DNA of 6,769 nucleotides from Chloroflexota bacterium (GTDB lineage: Bacteria; Chloroflexota; Dehalococcoidia; Tepidiformales; Tepidiformaceae). The translations under genes were made by a program, and so were the position numbers. The stretch is from positions 1-6,769 of the forward strand of contig JAKALX010000202.1 in NCBI GenBank assembly GCA_021823905.1, read 5' to 3'. This document shows positions 1-5,388 of this stretch, one piece after another. Position 1 is the stretch's first letter. Each line of letters begins with the position of its first letter. The notes under the pieces were generated by a model. It was not told the DNA's origin and searched no databases. It saw only the letters and a list, made by a program, of their open reading frames with translations.

Positions 1-29
1 GCCGTCTTCCATTACCGCAGGCGCGTCCG

Positions 30-60
30 TTGGCTCCAACCCCGCCCGCCTTGCTACACT
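30..60 (+). promoter_or_regulatory. Probable promoter of tRNA-Ser, with extended -10
   Basis: A TACACT hexamer at 55-60 is preceded by TGC (52-54), which makes an extended -10 element. It ends 7 nt before the first base of the tRNA, as expected if transcription starts at or next to the mature 5' end. A weak -35 candidate (TTGGCT, 30-35) sits 19 nt upstream, a longer spacing than usual. The rest of 1-67 shows no gene that I can support. The placement is convincing but the -35 is not, and the call is by inspection only. Confidence 0.4.
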
Positions 61-67
61 CGCAGGT

Positions 68-155
68 GGAGAGGTGTCCGAGTGGTTGATGGTGCCGCTC
101 TCGAAAAGCGGTGTGGCGCAAGTCACCGGGAGTTCGAATCTCCCCCTCTCCGCCA
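68..155 (+). tRNA. tRNA-Ser (anticodon CGA, reads UCG)
   Basis: The full cloverleaf can be drawn. The acceptor stem GGAGAGG (68-74) pairs with CCTCTCC (145-151), followed by discriminator G152 and an encoded CCA at 153-155. The anticodon stem is CCGCT (95-99)/AGCGG (107-111), enclosing the loop CTCGAAA (100-106) with anticodon CGA at 102-104. A long variable arm (about 112-127, with GTG/CAC pairing) is the class II hallmark of tRNA-Ser. The T arm is GGGAG (128-132), loop TTCGAAT (133-139) and CTCCC (140-144). It delivers serine to UCG codons, which are common in GC-rich genes. No integrase or duplicated 3' end is visible nearby, so there is no sign that it serves as an integration site. Confidence 0.97.
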
Positions 156-197
156 TCGGTCCTCCGGCGTCTGTCCCCGCCTGGCCGCCGGCCGGCG

Positions 198-851
198 TTA
201 GTTCATCGAGCCCATGCCCTCGAACTTCTTCCGCCTGTAGTCGGTTACCTGCTCGCGCGTGTGGCTGAGCAGCTCGTCGATGATCTCCGCGAGCAGCGCT
301 ACCCGGTCTGCCGCCGGCTCCGTCTCGATCAGCCGTTGCTTCACTTCCTCGTCGGTCTGTAGCCACGGCCCCAGGAAATCGACCAGCCCGTGCGGCGACG
401 CCGGCAGTTTGAGCCCCTTCGCCCACTGGTCGCTCAGCGAGAGCGCAAGCCGGAAGTAGGCCGGGAAGGTGAGCCGCACCGTTTCGAGCGCGCGGTCGAG
501 CCGCTCGTTGGGCGTGCCCGGGGCGTCTTCGATGAGCTCGATCTTGCCGAACGGGTACGGGCGCGGCGGCAACCGCCGGACGAGCCGGAAGCGCTGGACG
601 CCCCGCGCCGCGATCACGAACCGCCCGTCGTCCGTCTCGCCGCTCTCCTCGATACGCGCCGTGGTCCCCACGTTGTAGGGAATGGCGCCTTCGCCAACCT
701 CTTGCCCCTCGCGGATGAGCAGCACGCCGAACACGCCGCCCGATTCGAGCAGTTCCCGGACCATGACCCGGTAACGCTCCTCGAAGATACGCAACGGCAG
801 CGGCATCCCTGGGAAGAGCACCGTTCGCAGCGGAAACAAGGGGATCTCCAA
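198..851 (-). CDS. LON substrate-binding (N-terminal) domain protein
   Basis: A 217-residue protein consisting of the LON N-terminal domain (PF02190 type) without the AAA+ and Ser-Lys protease domains of Lon. The family signature is clear: residues 1-28 contain the run IPLFPLRTVLFPG followed by MPLPLRIFEERYR, and about residues 38-75 contain FGVLLIREG, the IPYNVGTTARIEE strand and RFVIAARGVQRFRL. The C-terminal third is helical, as in the LON helical bundle, and ends in a basic tail. Stand-alone LON-domain proteins are about 200-220 residues, so it looks complete. They are thought to bind polypeptides or act as adaptors, but the real role is unknown. The start chosen is TTG at 849-851: GGAG lies 6 nt upstream, homology begins there, and no ATG or GTG occurs in frame before the neighbouring gene. 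The DinB-like gene lies 46 nt upstream on the same strand, so the two may be cotranscribed. It converges on the tRNA. Confidence 0.9.
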   Translation of the reverse strand: MEIPLFPLRTVLFPGMPLPLRIFEERYRVMVRELLESGGVFGVLLIREGQEVGEGAIPYNVGTTARIEESGETDDGRFVIAARGVQRFRLVRRLPPRPYPFGKIELIEDAPGTPNERLDRALETVRLTFPAYFRLALSLSDQWAKGLKLPASPHGLVDFLGPWLQTDEEVKQRLIETEPAADRVALLAEIIDELLSHTREQVTDYRRKKFEGMGSMN

Positions 852-857
852 GAGCGA

Positions 858-861
858 CTCC
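858..861 (-). promoter_or_regulatory. Ribosome binding site fixing the TTG start of the LON-domain gene
   Basis: GGAG on the minus strand, 6 nt before TTG at 851-849. Further upstream the frame stays open into the neighbouring gene, but it offers no start codon with comparable support, so this site decides the start. Confidence 0.55.
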
Positions 862-897
862 GGTGGCGAATTGGCCCGCCCAACGCTCGTTATGGTA

Positions 898-1365
898 CTA
901 GCGTGCGCCCAGCCATGCTTCCAACTGTTCCTGGTGCTCCTCGAAGTGGTGTGTCCCGGCGCCCTGCAGCAGCCGGTTGCCAATCTTCGGCCGGCCCTTC
1001 TCCGGATCGGCGCCATACATCGAATCGTCCAGCGACCGCGCGGCGGCGACATAGCCCGCATAGGCGGCGTCGAACTGCGCCAGCGCCGCCCGGCCGGGCA
1101 CGGCCTTGCGCGCGAACTGCTCGTTCCAGCGGTCCGCATCGCTGTAGTCGACTCCTTCCGGCGCCGGGCGCTCACCCCGTGCCACGCGCGCGAACGCACC
1201 GGACATCTCGCCGTACCAGCCCGCCATGTGGGCCAGCAATTGCGAAAGGTTCCAGCTCCCCAGCCAGGTCTCGTTGAACTTCTCGTCCGGCAGGCCGGCG
1301 ATCCTGGCGCGAAAACGGTCGTGGCCGGCCTAGAGCTCGGCGATGGCGTCGTCTTTGTCGGTCAT
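898..1365 (-). pseudogene. DinB-like four-helix protein gene with in-frame amber stop at codon 12
   Basis: Read from ATG 1365-1363, the gene would encode 155 residues of a DinB/ClbS-type four-helix-bundle protein, but codon 12 is TAG (1330-1332). The same frame continues with a sensible sequence (PDEKF, then ETWLGSWNLSQLLAHMAGWY) to the natural TAG stop at 898-900. The likely metal-binding histidines of the DinB superfamily are present: His46 in LLAHMAGW and His140/His144 in HHFEEH near the C terminus. A good Shine-Dalgarno (AAAGGA, 1379-1374, 8 nt spacing) precedes the upstream ATG, which argues that this is the original start. Restart at TTG 1239 (codon 43) or ATG 1227 would give at most 113 residues and lose helix 1. 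A single C-to-T change in a CAG codon would explain the stop. DinB-fold proteins include metal-dependent thiol S-transferases and detoxification proteins, and the substrate here is unknown. A sequencing error is possible. Confidence 0.82.
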
Positions 1366-1373
1366 GCTCTTCG

Positions 1374-1379
1374 TCCTTT
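1374..1379 (-). promoter_or_regulatory. Shine-Dalgarno for the original start of the DinB-like gene
   Basis: AAAGGA on the minus strand with 8 nt to ATG 1365. It supports the upstream ATG, ahead of the amber codon, as the authentic start. No comparable site precedes the internal TTG 1239. Confidence 0.6.
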
Positions 1380-1391
1380 CCCGTGCTGTGC

Positions 1392-1409
1392 ATTCTAGCC
1401 CGTTACAAT
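1392..1409. promoter_or_regulatory. Possible divergent -10 elements between the DinB-like and methyltransferase genes
   Basis: The intergenic stretch has TACAAT on the plus strand (1404-1409), about 50 nt before the methyltransferase ATG, and TAGAAT on the minus strand (1397-1392), about 27 nt before the DinB-like ATG. Both resemble the sigma70 -10 consensus. They lie 6 nt apart, almost mirror images, so the two promoters would compete or share a regulator. No convincing -35 box is visible for either, so this is a weak call. Confidence 0.35.
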
Positions 1410-1458
1410 CGGCCGGAGTGTGATACGAGCGGAGTTTCGGCTCGGGAGGAGCACCACG

Positions 1459-2070
1459 ATGCCGCACCGCCACCGAACATTCGACCCTGACGCCCACATG
1501 TTCACCGGCCGCGGAAGCGCCGTCTACGACCGCCTGGCACCCCTGCTCATGGGCTGGCTCTACAACCGCGTGGCCGCCGATGTCGCGGCCGCGAATTCCA
1601 TTGGCCTGGTCGTCGATCTCGGTTGCGGCCCTGGACATGCGGCCGTCCGCATCGCGCGCAGGAATTCGGCAGTCGAGGTGGTTGGTCTCGATCCCTCGCC
1701 CGACATGATTCAGCGAGCGAGCGCGAAAGCCGAATCGACAGGCGGGCCCCCGCGCCTCCGCTTCGAGATGGGCAGCTCGGCCGCGCTTCCCTTCGCGGAC
1801 GCGAGCGTTGCGCTGATTGTGTCGTCGCTGAGCGTGCACCATTGGGAGGACGTGCCTGGCGGCCTGGCCGAATGTCTGCGCGTACTCCAGCCTGGCGGTG
1901 AATTCTGGATCTACGAACCCGGCGTTCTGATGGGGCGCGAGGTGGAGCGAACCGTTCGCCGCGTCGTGCCTGCCCTCGTCCCGCGGCCCGCCTTTGGACG
2001 GAACACGATCCGGCTCGGTCCGATCCCTGTGATGGTCCGGATGCGCCTTCGCCGGCCGCCAGCCGCCTGA
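1459..2070 (+). CDS. Class I SAM-dependent methyltransferase (Methyltransf_11 type)
   Basis: A 203-residue protein with the Rossmann-fold methyltransferase motifs in order. Motif I is VVDLGCGPGH (51-60), the SAM-binding glycine loop. Motif II is VVGLDPSPDM (74-83), with the acidic Asp78 for the ribose hydroxyls. Then come LPFADAS (110-116) and the strand LIVSSLSVHHW (119-129), and ECLRVLQPGGEFWIYEP (138-154). The C terminus is short and basic, and no substrate-specific domain is evident, so the acceptor cannot be named. The start is ATG 1459, because GGGAGGA (1444-1450) lies 8 nt upstream. An in-frame GTG at 1420 would add 13 residues with no such site. The gene is transcribed away from the DinB-like gene and stops 7 nt before the tail of htpX, leaving no room for a conventional terminator between the convergent genes. 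Confidence 0.92.
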   Translation: MPHRHRTFDPDAHMFTGRGSAVYDRLAPLLMGWLYNRVAADVAAANSIGLVVDLGCGPGHAAVRIARRNSAVEVVGLDPSPDMIQRASAKAESTGGPPRLRFEMGSSAALPFADASVALIVSSLSVHHWEDVPGGLAECLRVLQPGGEFWIYEPGVLMGREVERTVRRVVPALVPRPAFGRNTIRLGPIPVMVRMRLRRPPAA

Positions 2071-2077
2071 CCCGCCG

Positions 2078-3022
2078 CTACATGCTCCGCAGCAGCCGGA
2101 TGCGCTCGTCGATGTCCGGGTGCGTGTCGAACATGTTGTTGAGGAAGCTCGTGTGCTCCTTGAGCGGGTTGGCGATGTAGAGCGCCGCGGTCGCCTTGTT
2201 CGCGGCCTCGAGCGGTTCCGTGTCGTCGCGGATCTTCTCCAGCGCCCGCGCCAGCGACTCCGGGTTGCGGCAGAGGAGCGCGCCGCTCGCGTCGGCCAGG
2301 AACTCGCGTTTGCGGCTGATGGCGAACTGCAGAGCCATCGCGGCGATCGGCGCGAGGATCGCGAAGAGGAGCCCGACCACCAGCGCGATCATCTGCAGCT
2401 GGTTGCCGCCATTGTTGTCGTCCCGGCTGCGGCGGCTGCCGGCGCCGTAGAACGTCGCCCGCAGGAAGAGGTCCGAAAGCAGGGCGATCACTCCCAGGAG
2501 GACCGTTGCCACGGTCATCGTCCGGATGTCGTAATTTCCCACGTGCGAAAGCTCGTGCGCGAGCACGCCTTCGAGCTCGATCGGCTCCAACTTGTTCAGC
2601 AGGCCGCGCGTGACCACCACGTGGGAGTGGTTCGGATCGGGCCCGGTCGCGAACGCGTTCGGCGCCGAATCCTCCAGCACCCAGGTTCGCGGCGTCGGCA
2701 ACCCGGCGCCGATGCACAGGTTCTCGACGCGGCGCACGAACTCCCACTCTTCCTCCTTCGTCACTTCGTGTGCGCCGGAGATGGAGAGCACGATGCTCGT
2801 CGAGGCGTAGTAGCTGAACAGCGCGTACAGGATCAGCGCGATCCCCGCGATGCCCGCAAACCCGATTGGCAGCCGGAAGGCGAAAACGGCCAGCGTCACC
2901 AGCGCCGTGATAATGACCACGAACCCGGTCATCATGAAGACGGTGGCGCGCTTGTTCGCCCCGATGCGGTCGTAGACGAGGATGGAGCCGGGGGTGGGGG
3001 CGGGGTCTAATTCACGATTCAC
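2078..3022 (-). CDS. htpX: M48-family membrane zinc metalloprotease, HtpX-like
   Basis: A 314-residue inner-membrane protease. HELSH (156-160) supplies the HExxH zinc ligands His156 and His160 with the catalytic Glu157. Glu240 in SRKREFLADASGA is the third zinc ligand. Hydrophobic segments lie at about 28-50, 53-72, 170-190 and 208-235, matching the HtpX topology with the active site facing the cytoplasm. The conserved NAFATGPDP (122-130) and the C-terminal FDTHPDIDERI (298-308) also fit M48B. HtpX degrades damaged membrane proteins alongside FtsH. The N terminus is odd. The only available start is GTG 3022-3020, which lies inside the heptad repeat array, with an in-frame TGA 6 nt upstream and no Shine-Dalgarno. 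Residues 1-13 look like extra sequence ahead of the natural-looking LVYDRIGANKR. It follows the S23-like gene by 10 nt and is the expected partner of lemA, from which a cassette now separates it. Confidence 0.93.
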   Translation of the reverse strand: MNRELDPAPTPGSILVYDRIGANKRATVFMMTGFVVIITALVTLAVFAFRLPIGFAGIAGIALILYALFSYYASTSIVLSISGAHEVTKEEEWEFVRRVENLCIGAGLPTPRTWVLEDSAPNAFATGPDPNHSHVVVTRGLLNKLEPIELEGVLAHELSHVGNYDIRTMTVATVLLGVIALLSDLFLRATFYGAGSRRSRDDNNGGNQLQMIALVVGLLFAILAPIAAMALQFAISRKREFLADASGALLCRNPESLARALEKIRDDTEPLEAANKATAALYIANPLKEHTSFLNNMFDTHPDIDERIRLLRSM

Positions 3023-3041
3023 GATTCACGATTCACAATTC
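3009..3041. repeat. Left terminal inverted repeat of the S23-like cassette (tandem ATTCACG)
   Basis: Three perfect copies of ATTCACG (3010-3016, 3017-3023, 3024-3030), a fourth with one change (ATTCACA, 3031-3037), then ATTC (3038-3041). With A3009 this 33-nt arm is the inverted match of 3444-3476, at 32 of 33 positions. It contains the TGA stop of the S23-like gene (3033-3035) and the GTG start of htpX (3020-3022). A 7-nt unit with no spacers is not a CRISPR pattern. Confidence 0.95.
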
Positions 3042-3437
3042 TGCCCCCGAACCGGCGCTGGTACCTTCGGCGAAGCTTCTGGCGTTAATTCGCGATTTCA
3101 GCCTCTTCTTCGAGGCGACGGTCATCGCCAGGATCTCCCGTCCTTCGGTGATGATGGCACGAACCCTGTCACCCGGCGCGAACCCTCCATCGATGAGAAG
3201 TTCGAGCCAGTAGATAGTTTCGTCGGACTCTTCTTCTACAATGGACAGCTTGGCAATGATCTCCTGGATGGACCTCGCCCGGCACGAGGCGCGATAGTTC
3301 GCACCGACGGAGGTCGCCGAGCGAAGAACCTGCCGGCCGATCACGTCCACAGCCCTGCCCGGCGTCGGAGCCTCGACCAGTGCGATCACATCGAGCGCAA
3401 GCTGCTTCGTTCGCCGTTGGAACTCCCGTTCGTCCAC
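3033..3437 (-). CDS. Four-helix-bundle protein, S23 / 23S rRNA intervening-sequence family
   Basis: A 134-residue protein that carries the hallmark of the family (TIGR02436 type): RSATSVGANY (39-48), followed by ARSIQEIIAKLSIVEEESDE (54-73) and the aromatic YWLELL (76-81). The N-terminal helix has the usual RRTKQLALDVI pattern (8-18). Size and helical layout match the family, whose members form homo-oligomeric bundles with a basic surface. Their role in intervening sequences is not settled, and Avd of diversity-generating retroelements is a structural relative. I see no reverse transcriptase or variable repeat here. The start is GTG 3437-3435, because the reading upstream runs into the right repeat arm without ATG or GTG. 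The only hint of a ribosome site is a short GAG 3-4 nt away. The stop TGA (3033-3035) is supplied by the left repeat arm. The last 15 or so residues (Ser/Gly/Ala-rich) look unstructured. Confidence 0.92.
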   Translation of the reverse strand: MDEREFQRRTKQLALDVIALVEAPTPGRAVDVIGRQVLRSATSVGANYRASCRARSIQEIIAKLSIVEEESDETIYWLELLIDGGFAPGDRVRAIITEGREILAMTVASKKRLKSRINARSFAEGTSAGSGAEL

Positions 3438-3443
3438 CGTCTC

Positions 3444-3476
3444 GAATCGTGAATCGTGAATCGTGAATCGTGAATT
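3444..3476. repeat. Right terminal inverted repeat of the S23-like cassette (tandem GAATCGT)
   Basis: Four perfect tandem GAATCGT units (3444-3450, 3451-3457, 3458-3464, 3465-3471), then GAATT (3472-3476). It is the inverse of 3009-3041. The only difference is C3448 opposite A3037, which reads as a G-U pair in the minus-strand RNA. It ends 7 nt short of the lemA stop codon and 6 nt upstream of the S23-like start. Confidence 0.95.
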
Positions 3477-3495
3477 CGTTCGCCTAGGCGAACGA
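3476..3495. repeat. Perfect 20-bp palindrome across the lemA stop codon
   Basis: TCGTTCGCCTAGGCGAACGA is its own reverse complement, centred on the lemA stop TAG (3484-3486). As RNA it can fold into an 8-bp stem with a CTAG loop. No run of T follows on the minus strand, so it is not a typical intrinsic terminator. It touches the outer end of the right cassette repeat. It may protect the lemA 3' end, attenuate read-through, or have been the site chosen by the insertion. Confidence 0.85.
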
Positions 3496-4047
3496 CACCT
3501 TCACGTCCTCGCGGGCGGCTTCTTCCGCTTCGAAGAATTCGGCTGATTCGAAGTGGAACATGCCCGCGATCAGGACGTTTGGGAATACCTGGATCTTCTG
3601 GTTGAAGCTGCTCACGTTCGTGTTGTAGAACTGGCGCGAGTAGGCGATCTTGTCTTCCGTGTCGGTCAGCTCGCGTTGGAGCTCCAGGAAGTTCTGGTTC
3701 GCTTTCAGCTCAGGATAGGCCTCCGCCACCGCGAACAGCCGTCCCAGAGCCTGCGTCAGGATGTTGTCGGCCTGCGCCGCCGCGGCCGGACCCTGGGCTC
3801 CCATAAGCCCGGCGCGCGCCGCAGCGACGTTTTCGAACACCTCTTTTTCGTGGCTCGCGTAGCCCTTCACCGTCTCCACGAGGTTCGGGATCAGGCTCGA
3901 CCGCCGCTTCAACTGCACGTCGATCCCGGACCACGCTTCCTTCACGCGAATCCGCGCACGAACGAGGCCGTTGTAGGTCGACCAGAGGAACAACACGATG
4001 ATGAGGACGATCACCGCGACGACGATGATGGCGATCAGGGCGCCCAT
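3484..4047 (-). CDS. lemA: LemA family membrane protein
   Basis: A 187-residue LemA protein of normal length. Residues 3-23 form a single hydrophobic helix, so the chain is an N-terminally anchored, mostly helical protein. The family core follows: YNGLVRARIRVKEAWSGIDV (25-44), KRRSSLIPNLVETVKGYA (47-64), YPELKANQNFLELQ (111-124), and the C-terminal RQFYN (138-142) with SFNQKIQVFPNVLIAGMF (147-164) and FFE (171-173). The molecular function is not known. In many bacteria lemA lies next to an M48 protease gene, which suggests a shared role at the membrane. Start ATG 4047 has GGAG (4057-4054) 6 nt upstream. The gene is 84 nt from the CoA-transferase ahead of it on the same strand, and a possible extended -10 in that gap suggests its own promoter. 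Its stop codon is embedded in a perfect palindrome next to the S23-like cassette. Confidence 0.96.
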   Translation of the reverse strand: MGALIAIIVVAVIVLIIVLFLWSTYNGLVRARIRVKEAWSGIDVQLKRRSSLIPNLVETVKGYASHEKEVFENVAAARAGLMGAQGPAAAAQADNILTQALGRLFAVAEAYPELKANQNFLELQRELTDTEDKIAYSRQFYNTNVSSFNQKIQVFPNVLIAGMFHFESAEFFEAEEAAREDVKVSFA

Positions 4048-4075
4048 GGCATGCTCCGGAAGCGAAATCGCAGCA

Positions 4076-4084
4076 ATGCTACCA
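4076..4084 (-). promoter_or_regulatory. Possible extended -10 promoter for lemA
   Basis: On the minus strand TGGTAGCAT (4084-4076) fits the TGn plus -10 pattern, 28 nt upstream of the lemA start. No recognisable -35 lies 16-19 nt further up. The rest of the 84-nt gap has a short direct repeat of GTTAC (4122-4126 and 4131-4135, the second copy running into the CoA-transferase stop). I see no terminator hairpin, so read-through from the CoA-transferase operon is also possible. Confidence 0.3.
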
Positions 4085-4131
4085 CAGGCCGGGCGGACTG
4101 CTCGCGAACGAGGAAGAGGCCGTTACCGCTG

Positions 4132-5388
4132 TTACGCGAGGACGCCCTCCGCCAGCAGGTCGGCCACTTCGTCGGCCGACATCCCGAGGATGCGCTCGCA
4201 CACGTCCATGGTGTGCTCGCCAAGGAGCGGCGCCGGCGCGCGCAACACGCCCGGCGTTTCGCTCAGCCGCATCGCCGGTCCGTCATAGGCTGACCGCCCG
4301 GTCTCCGGGTGGTCGAGGTACACGTAGTAGCCGCGCGCCTTCAGGTGCTCGTCGCGGTCCAGCATATCCTGCGCGTTTTCCACCACGCCCGCCGGAACGC
4401 TCGCAGCCTGGAGCGTTTCCATTACCTCCTCGGCGCGGCGCTCCCGAACCCACCCGCCAACGGTCGATTCGAGGGCGTCCTCGTTCGCCTTCCTCGCCGC
4501 CGCCGTGGCGAAGCGTGGGTCGGCCGCCACGTGTGACTGTCCGAGCGCCTGGCAGAGCGCCCGCCACTCGCCGTCGTCGCGGCAGGCGATCGCCACCCAG
4601 CGGTCGTTCGAGCCGACGCTCTCCGGGTCGTCGGCGCAGCGGAATGCACCGTGTGGGGTGTAGGTGGGGTGGCGGTTGCCGGTGCGGCTCTCGACGATCC
4701 CGTTCGCCAGGTAGTTCGCCACCGCCGTTCCCAGCGTCGTTGCCACTGATTCCAGTTGTGGCAGCTCGACACGCTGGCCGGTACCCGTCCGGTTCCGGTA
4801 GCGCAGGGCAGCGAGGATCCCCGTGACGGTGTGGCCTGGATTAATGACATAATCAGGATAATTTGTGCCAACGCCGATCGGCGGCCGGTGGGGGTGTCCC
4901 GACATGTAGCTGATGCCCGTCACCGGCGTCAGCACGGCGCCGAAGCCAAGGAAGTCCCGGTTCGGCCCTTCCATTCCCTGCATCGGCGCGTACGCGGCGA
5001 TGATCCTCGGGTTGATCGCCGCGAGCTGCTCGTAGCGGAGGTTCCACTTGTCGATCACCCGCGGTGTGAAGTTCGTCACGAATACGTCCGACTTCTCGAT
5101 GATCCGGTGCCCGATCGCCTGGCCCTTCTCACTGTTCAGGTCGAGCGTGATCGAAAGCTTGCCCGCGTTGAAATTGTTGAAGTAACCCGAGACGTTATAG
5201 CCGCTCTTGAATGTCCCGTCGGGGTTCAAGGCGAACGGGTGCACGACCCGCAGAGAATCGACGTGCTTCTCGGACTCGACCCGCACTACTTCGGCCCCGA
5301 ACGTGGCAAGCGTCTGGGCGCCGATCGGACCGGCGCCGAACCAGGAGAAGTCGGCGACCCGGATGCCTTCGAGCGGAAGTCCGGTCAT
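4132..5388 (-). CDS. CaiB/BaiF family (class III) CoA-transferase, with catalytic Asp
   Basis: A 418-residue cytoplasmic enzyme that transfers CoA between acyl-CoA and a free carboxylic acid. Family features in order: the N-terminal strand IRVADFSWFGAGP (9-21) and GAEVVRVES (31-39), the LSITLDLNSEKGQ segment (78-90), the NFTPRVIDKWNLRYEQL region (106-122), and RPPIGVGTNYPD (168-179). Asp179 there aligns with the Asp that forms the aspartyl-CoA anhydride and thioester in formyl-CoA transferase (Asp169). TGTGQRVELPQLESV (201-215) follows, and the C-terminal domain has SVPAGVVENAQDML (330-343), MRLSETPG (373-380) and PLLGEHT (387-393). The length is normal. ATG 5388 overlaps the stop of the preceding transferase (ATGA), which implies translational coupling. 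The substrate cannot be read from sequence. This is probably the active subunit of a two-gene enzyme. Confidence 0.94.
   Translation of the reverse strand: MTGLPLEGIRVADFSWFGAGPIGAQTLATFGAEVVRVESEKHVDSLRVVHPFALNPDGTFKSGYNVSGYFNNFNAGKLSITLDLNSEKGQAIGHRIIEKSDVFVTNFTPRVIDKWNLRYEQLAAINPRIIAAYAPMQGMEGPNRDFLGFGAVLTPVTGISYMSGHPHRPPIGVGTNYPDYVINPGHTVTGILAALRYRNRTGTGQRVELPQLESVATTLGTAVANYLANGIVESRTGNRHPTYTPHGAFRCADDPESVGSNDRWVAIACRDDGEWRALCQALGQSHVAADPRFATAAARKANEDALESTVGGWVRERRAEEVMETLQAASVPAGVVENAQDMLDRDEHLKARGYYVYLDHPETGRSAYDGPAMRLSETPGVLRAPAPLLGEHTMDVCERILGMSADEVADLLAEGVLA

Larger units (their letters stand above)
3009..3476 (-). mobile_element. IVS-like cassette: S23-family ORF between heptad-built inverted repeats
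   Basis: A 468-bp unit made of two 33-nt inverted arms, with one ORF of the 23S-intervening-sequence protein family filling nearly all the space between. It sits in the gap between lemA and htpX, genes often found adjacent. Seen directly: the arms, the ORF and the location. Known for the family: S23-type ORFs occur in 23S rRNA intervening sequences, whose complementary ends form a stem cut by RNase III. Inferred: this is an insertion of related type in an mRNA operon. There is no transposase, and no target duplication beyond a possible AATT that belongs to the arms (3009-3012 and 3473-3476). The mechanism of movement is unknown, and it could be a non-autonomous unit. An alternative is a locally grown repeat around a resident gene. 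Confidence 0.65.

Noticed and set aside
68..155. tRNA-Ser as attachment site of an integrated element
   Set aside because: No repeat of the tRNA 3' end and no integrase gene occurs in the window.
186..197. GC palindrome CGCCGGCCGGCG as a terminator for tRNA-Ser or the LON-domain gene
   Set aside because: The hairpin would be only 4 bp around a GGCC loop and is followed by TTAGTT rather than a T run. Such GC palindromes are expected by chance here.
390..1277. Long plus-strand open frame opposite the LON-domain and DinB-like genes
   Set aside because: Arg/Pro/His-rich translation without motifs, typical of the antisense frame of GC-rich genes. The minus-strand proteins are recognisable.
1330..1332. 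Amber readthrough as selenocysteine/pyrrolysine-like recoding
   Set aside because: Selenocysteine uses TGA, and no pyrrolysine machinery is seen. TAG ends three genes in this window, so systematic recoding is improbable.
2120..3010. Long plus-strand open frame opposite htpX
   Set aside because: Its translation is charged and repetitive, with no domain. The minus strand has a complete M48 protease with all zinc ligands.
3061..3420. Foreign origin of the S23-like gene from base composition
   Set aside because: A hand count gives about 61% GC for this stretch, while a 120-nt sample of lemA (3541-3660) is near 53% and parts of htpX near 73%. Composition does not separate it from its neighbours.
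3033..3437. Accessory protein (Avd) of a diversity-generating retroelement
   Set aside because: The fold is related, but no reverse transcriptase, template repeat or variable repeat is found in the window.
3009..3476. Tandem short repeats as a CRISPR array
   Set aside because: The units are 7 nt, directly abutting, with no spacers, and are inverted between the two ends.
3009..3476. Classical insertion sequence with target-site duplication
   Set aside because: There is no transposase or recombinase motif in the single ORF, and the outer flanks (gggtct on the left, cgttcg on the right) show no duplication. The shared AATT is part of the repeat arms.
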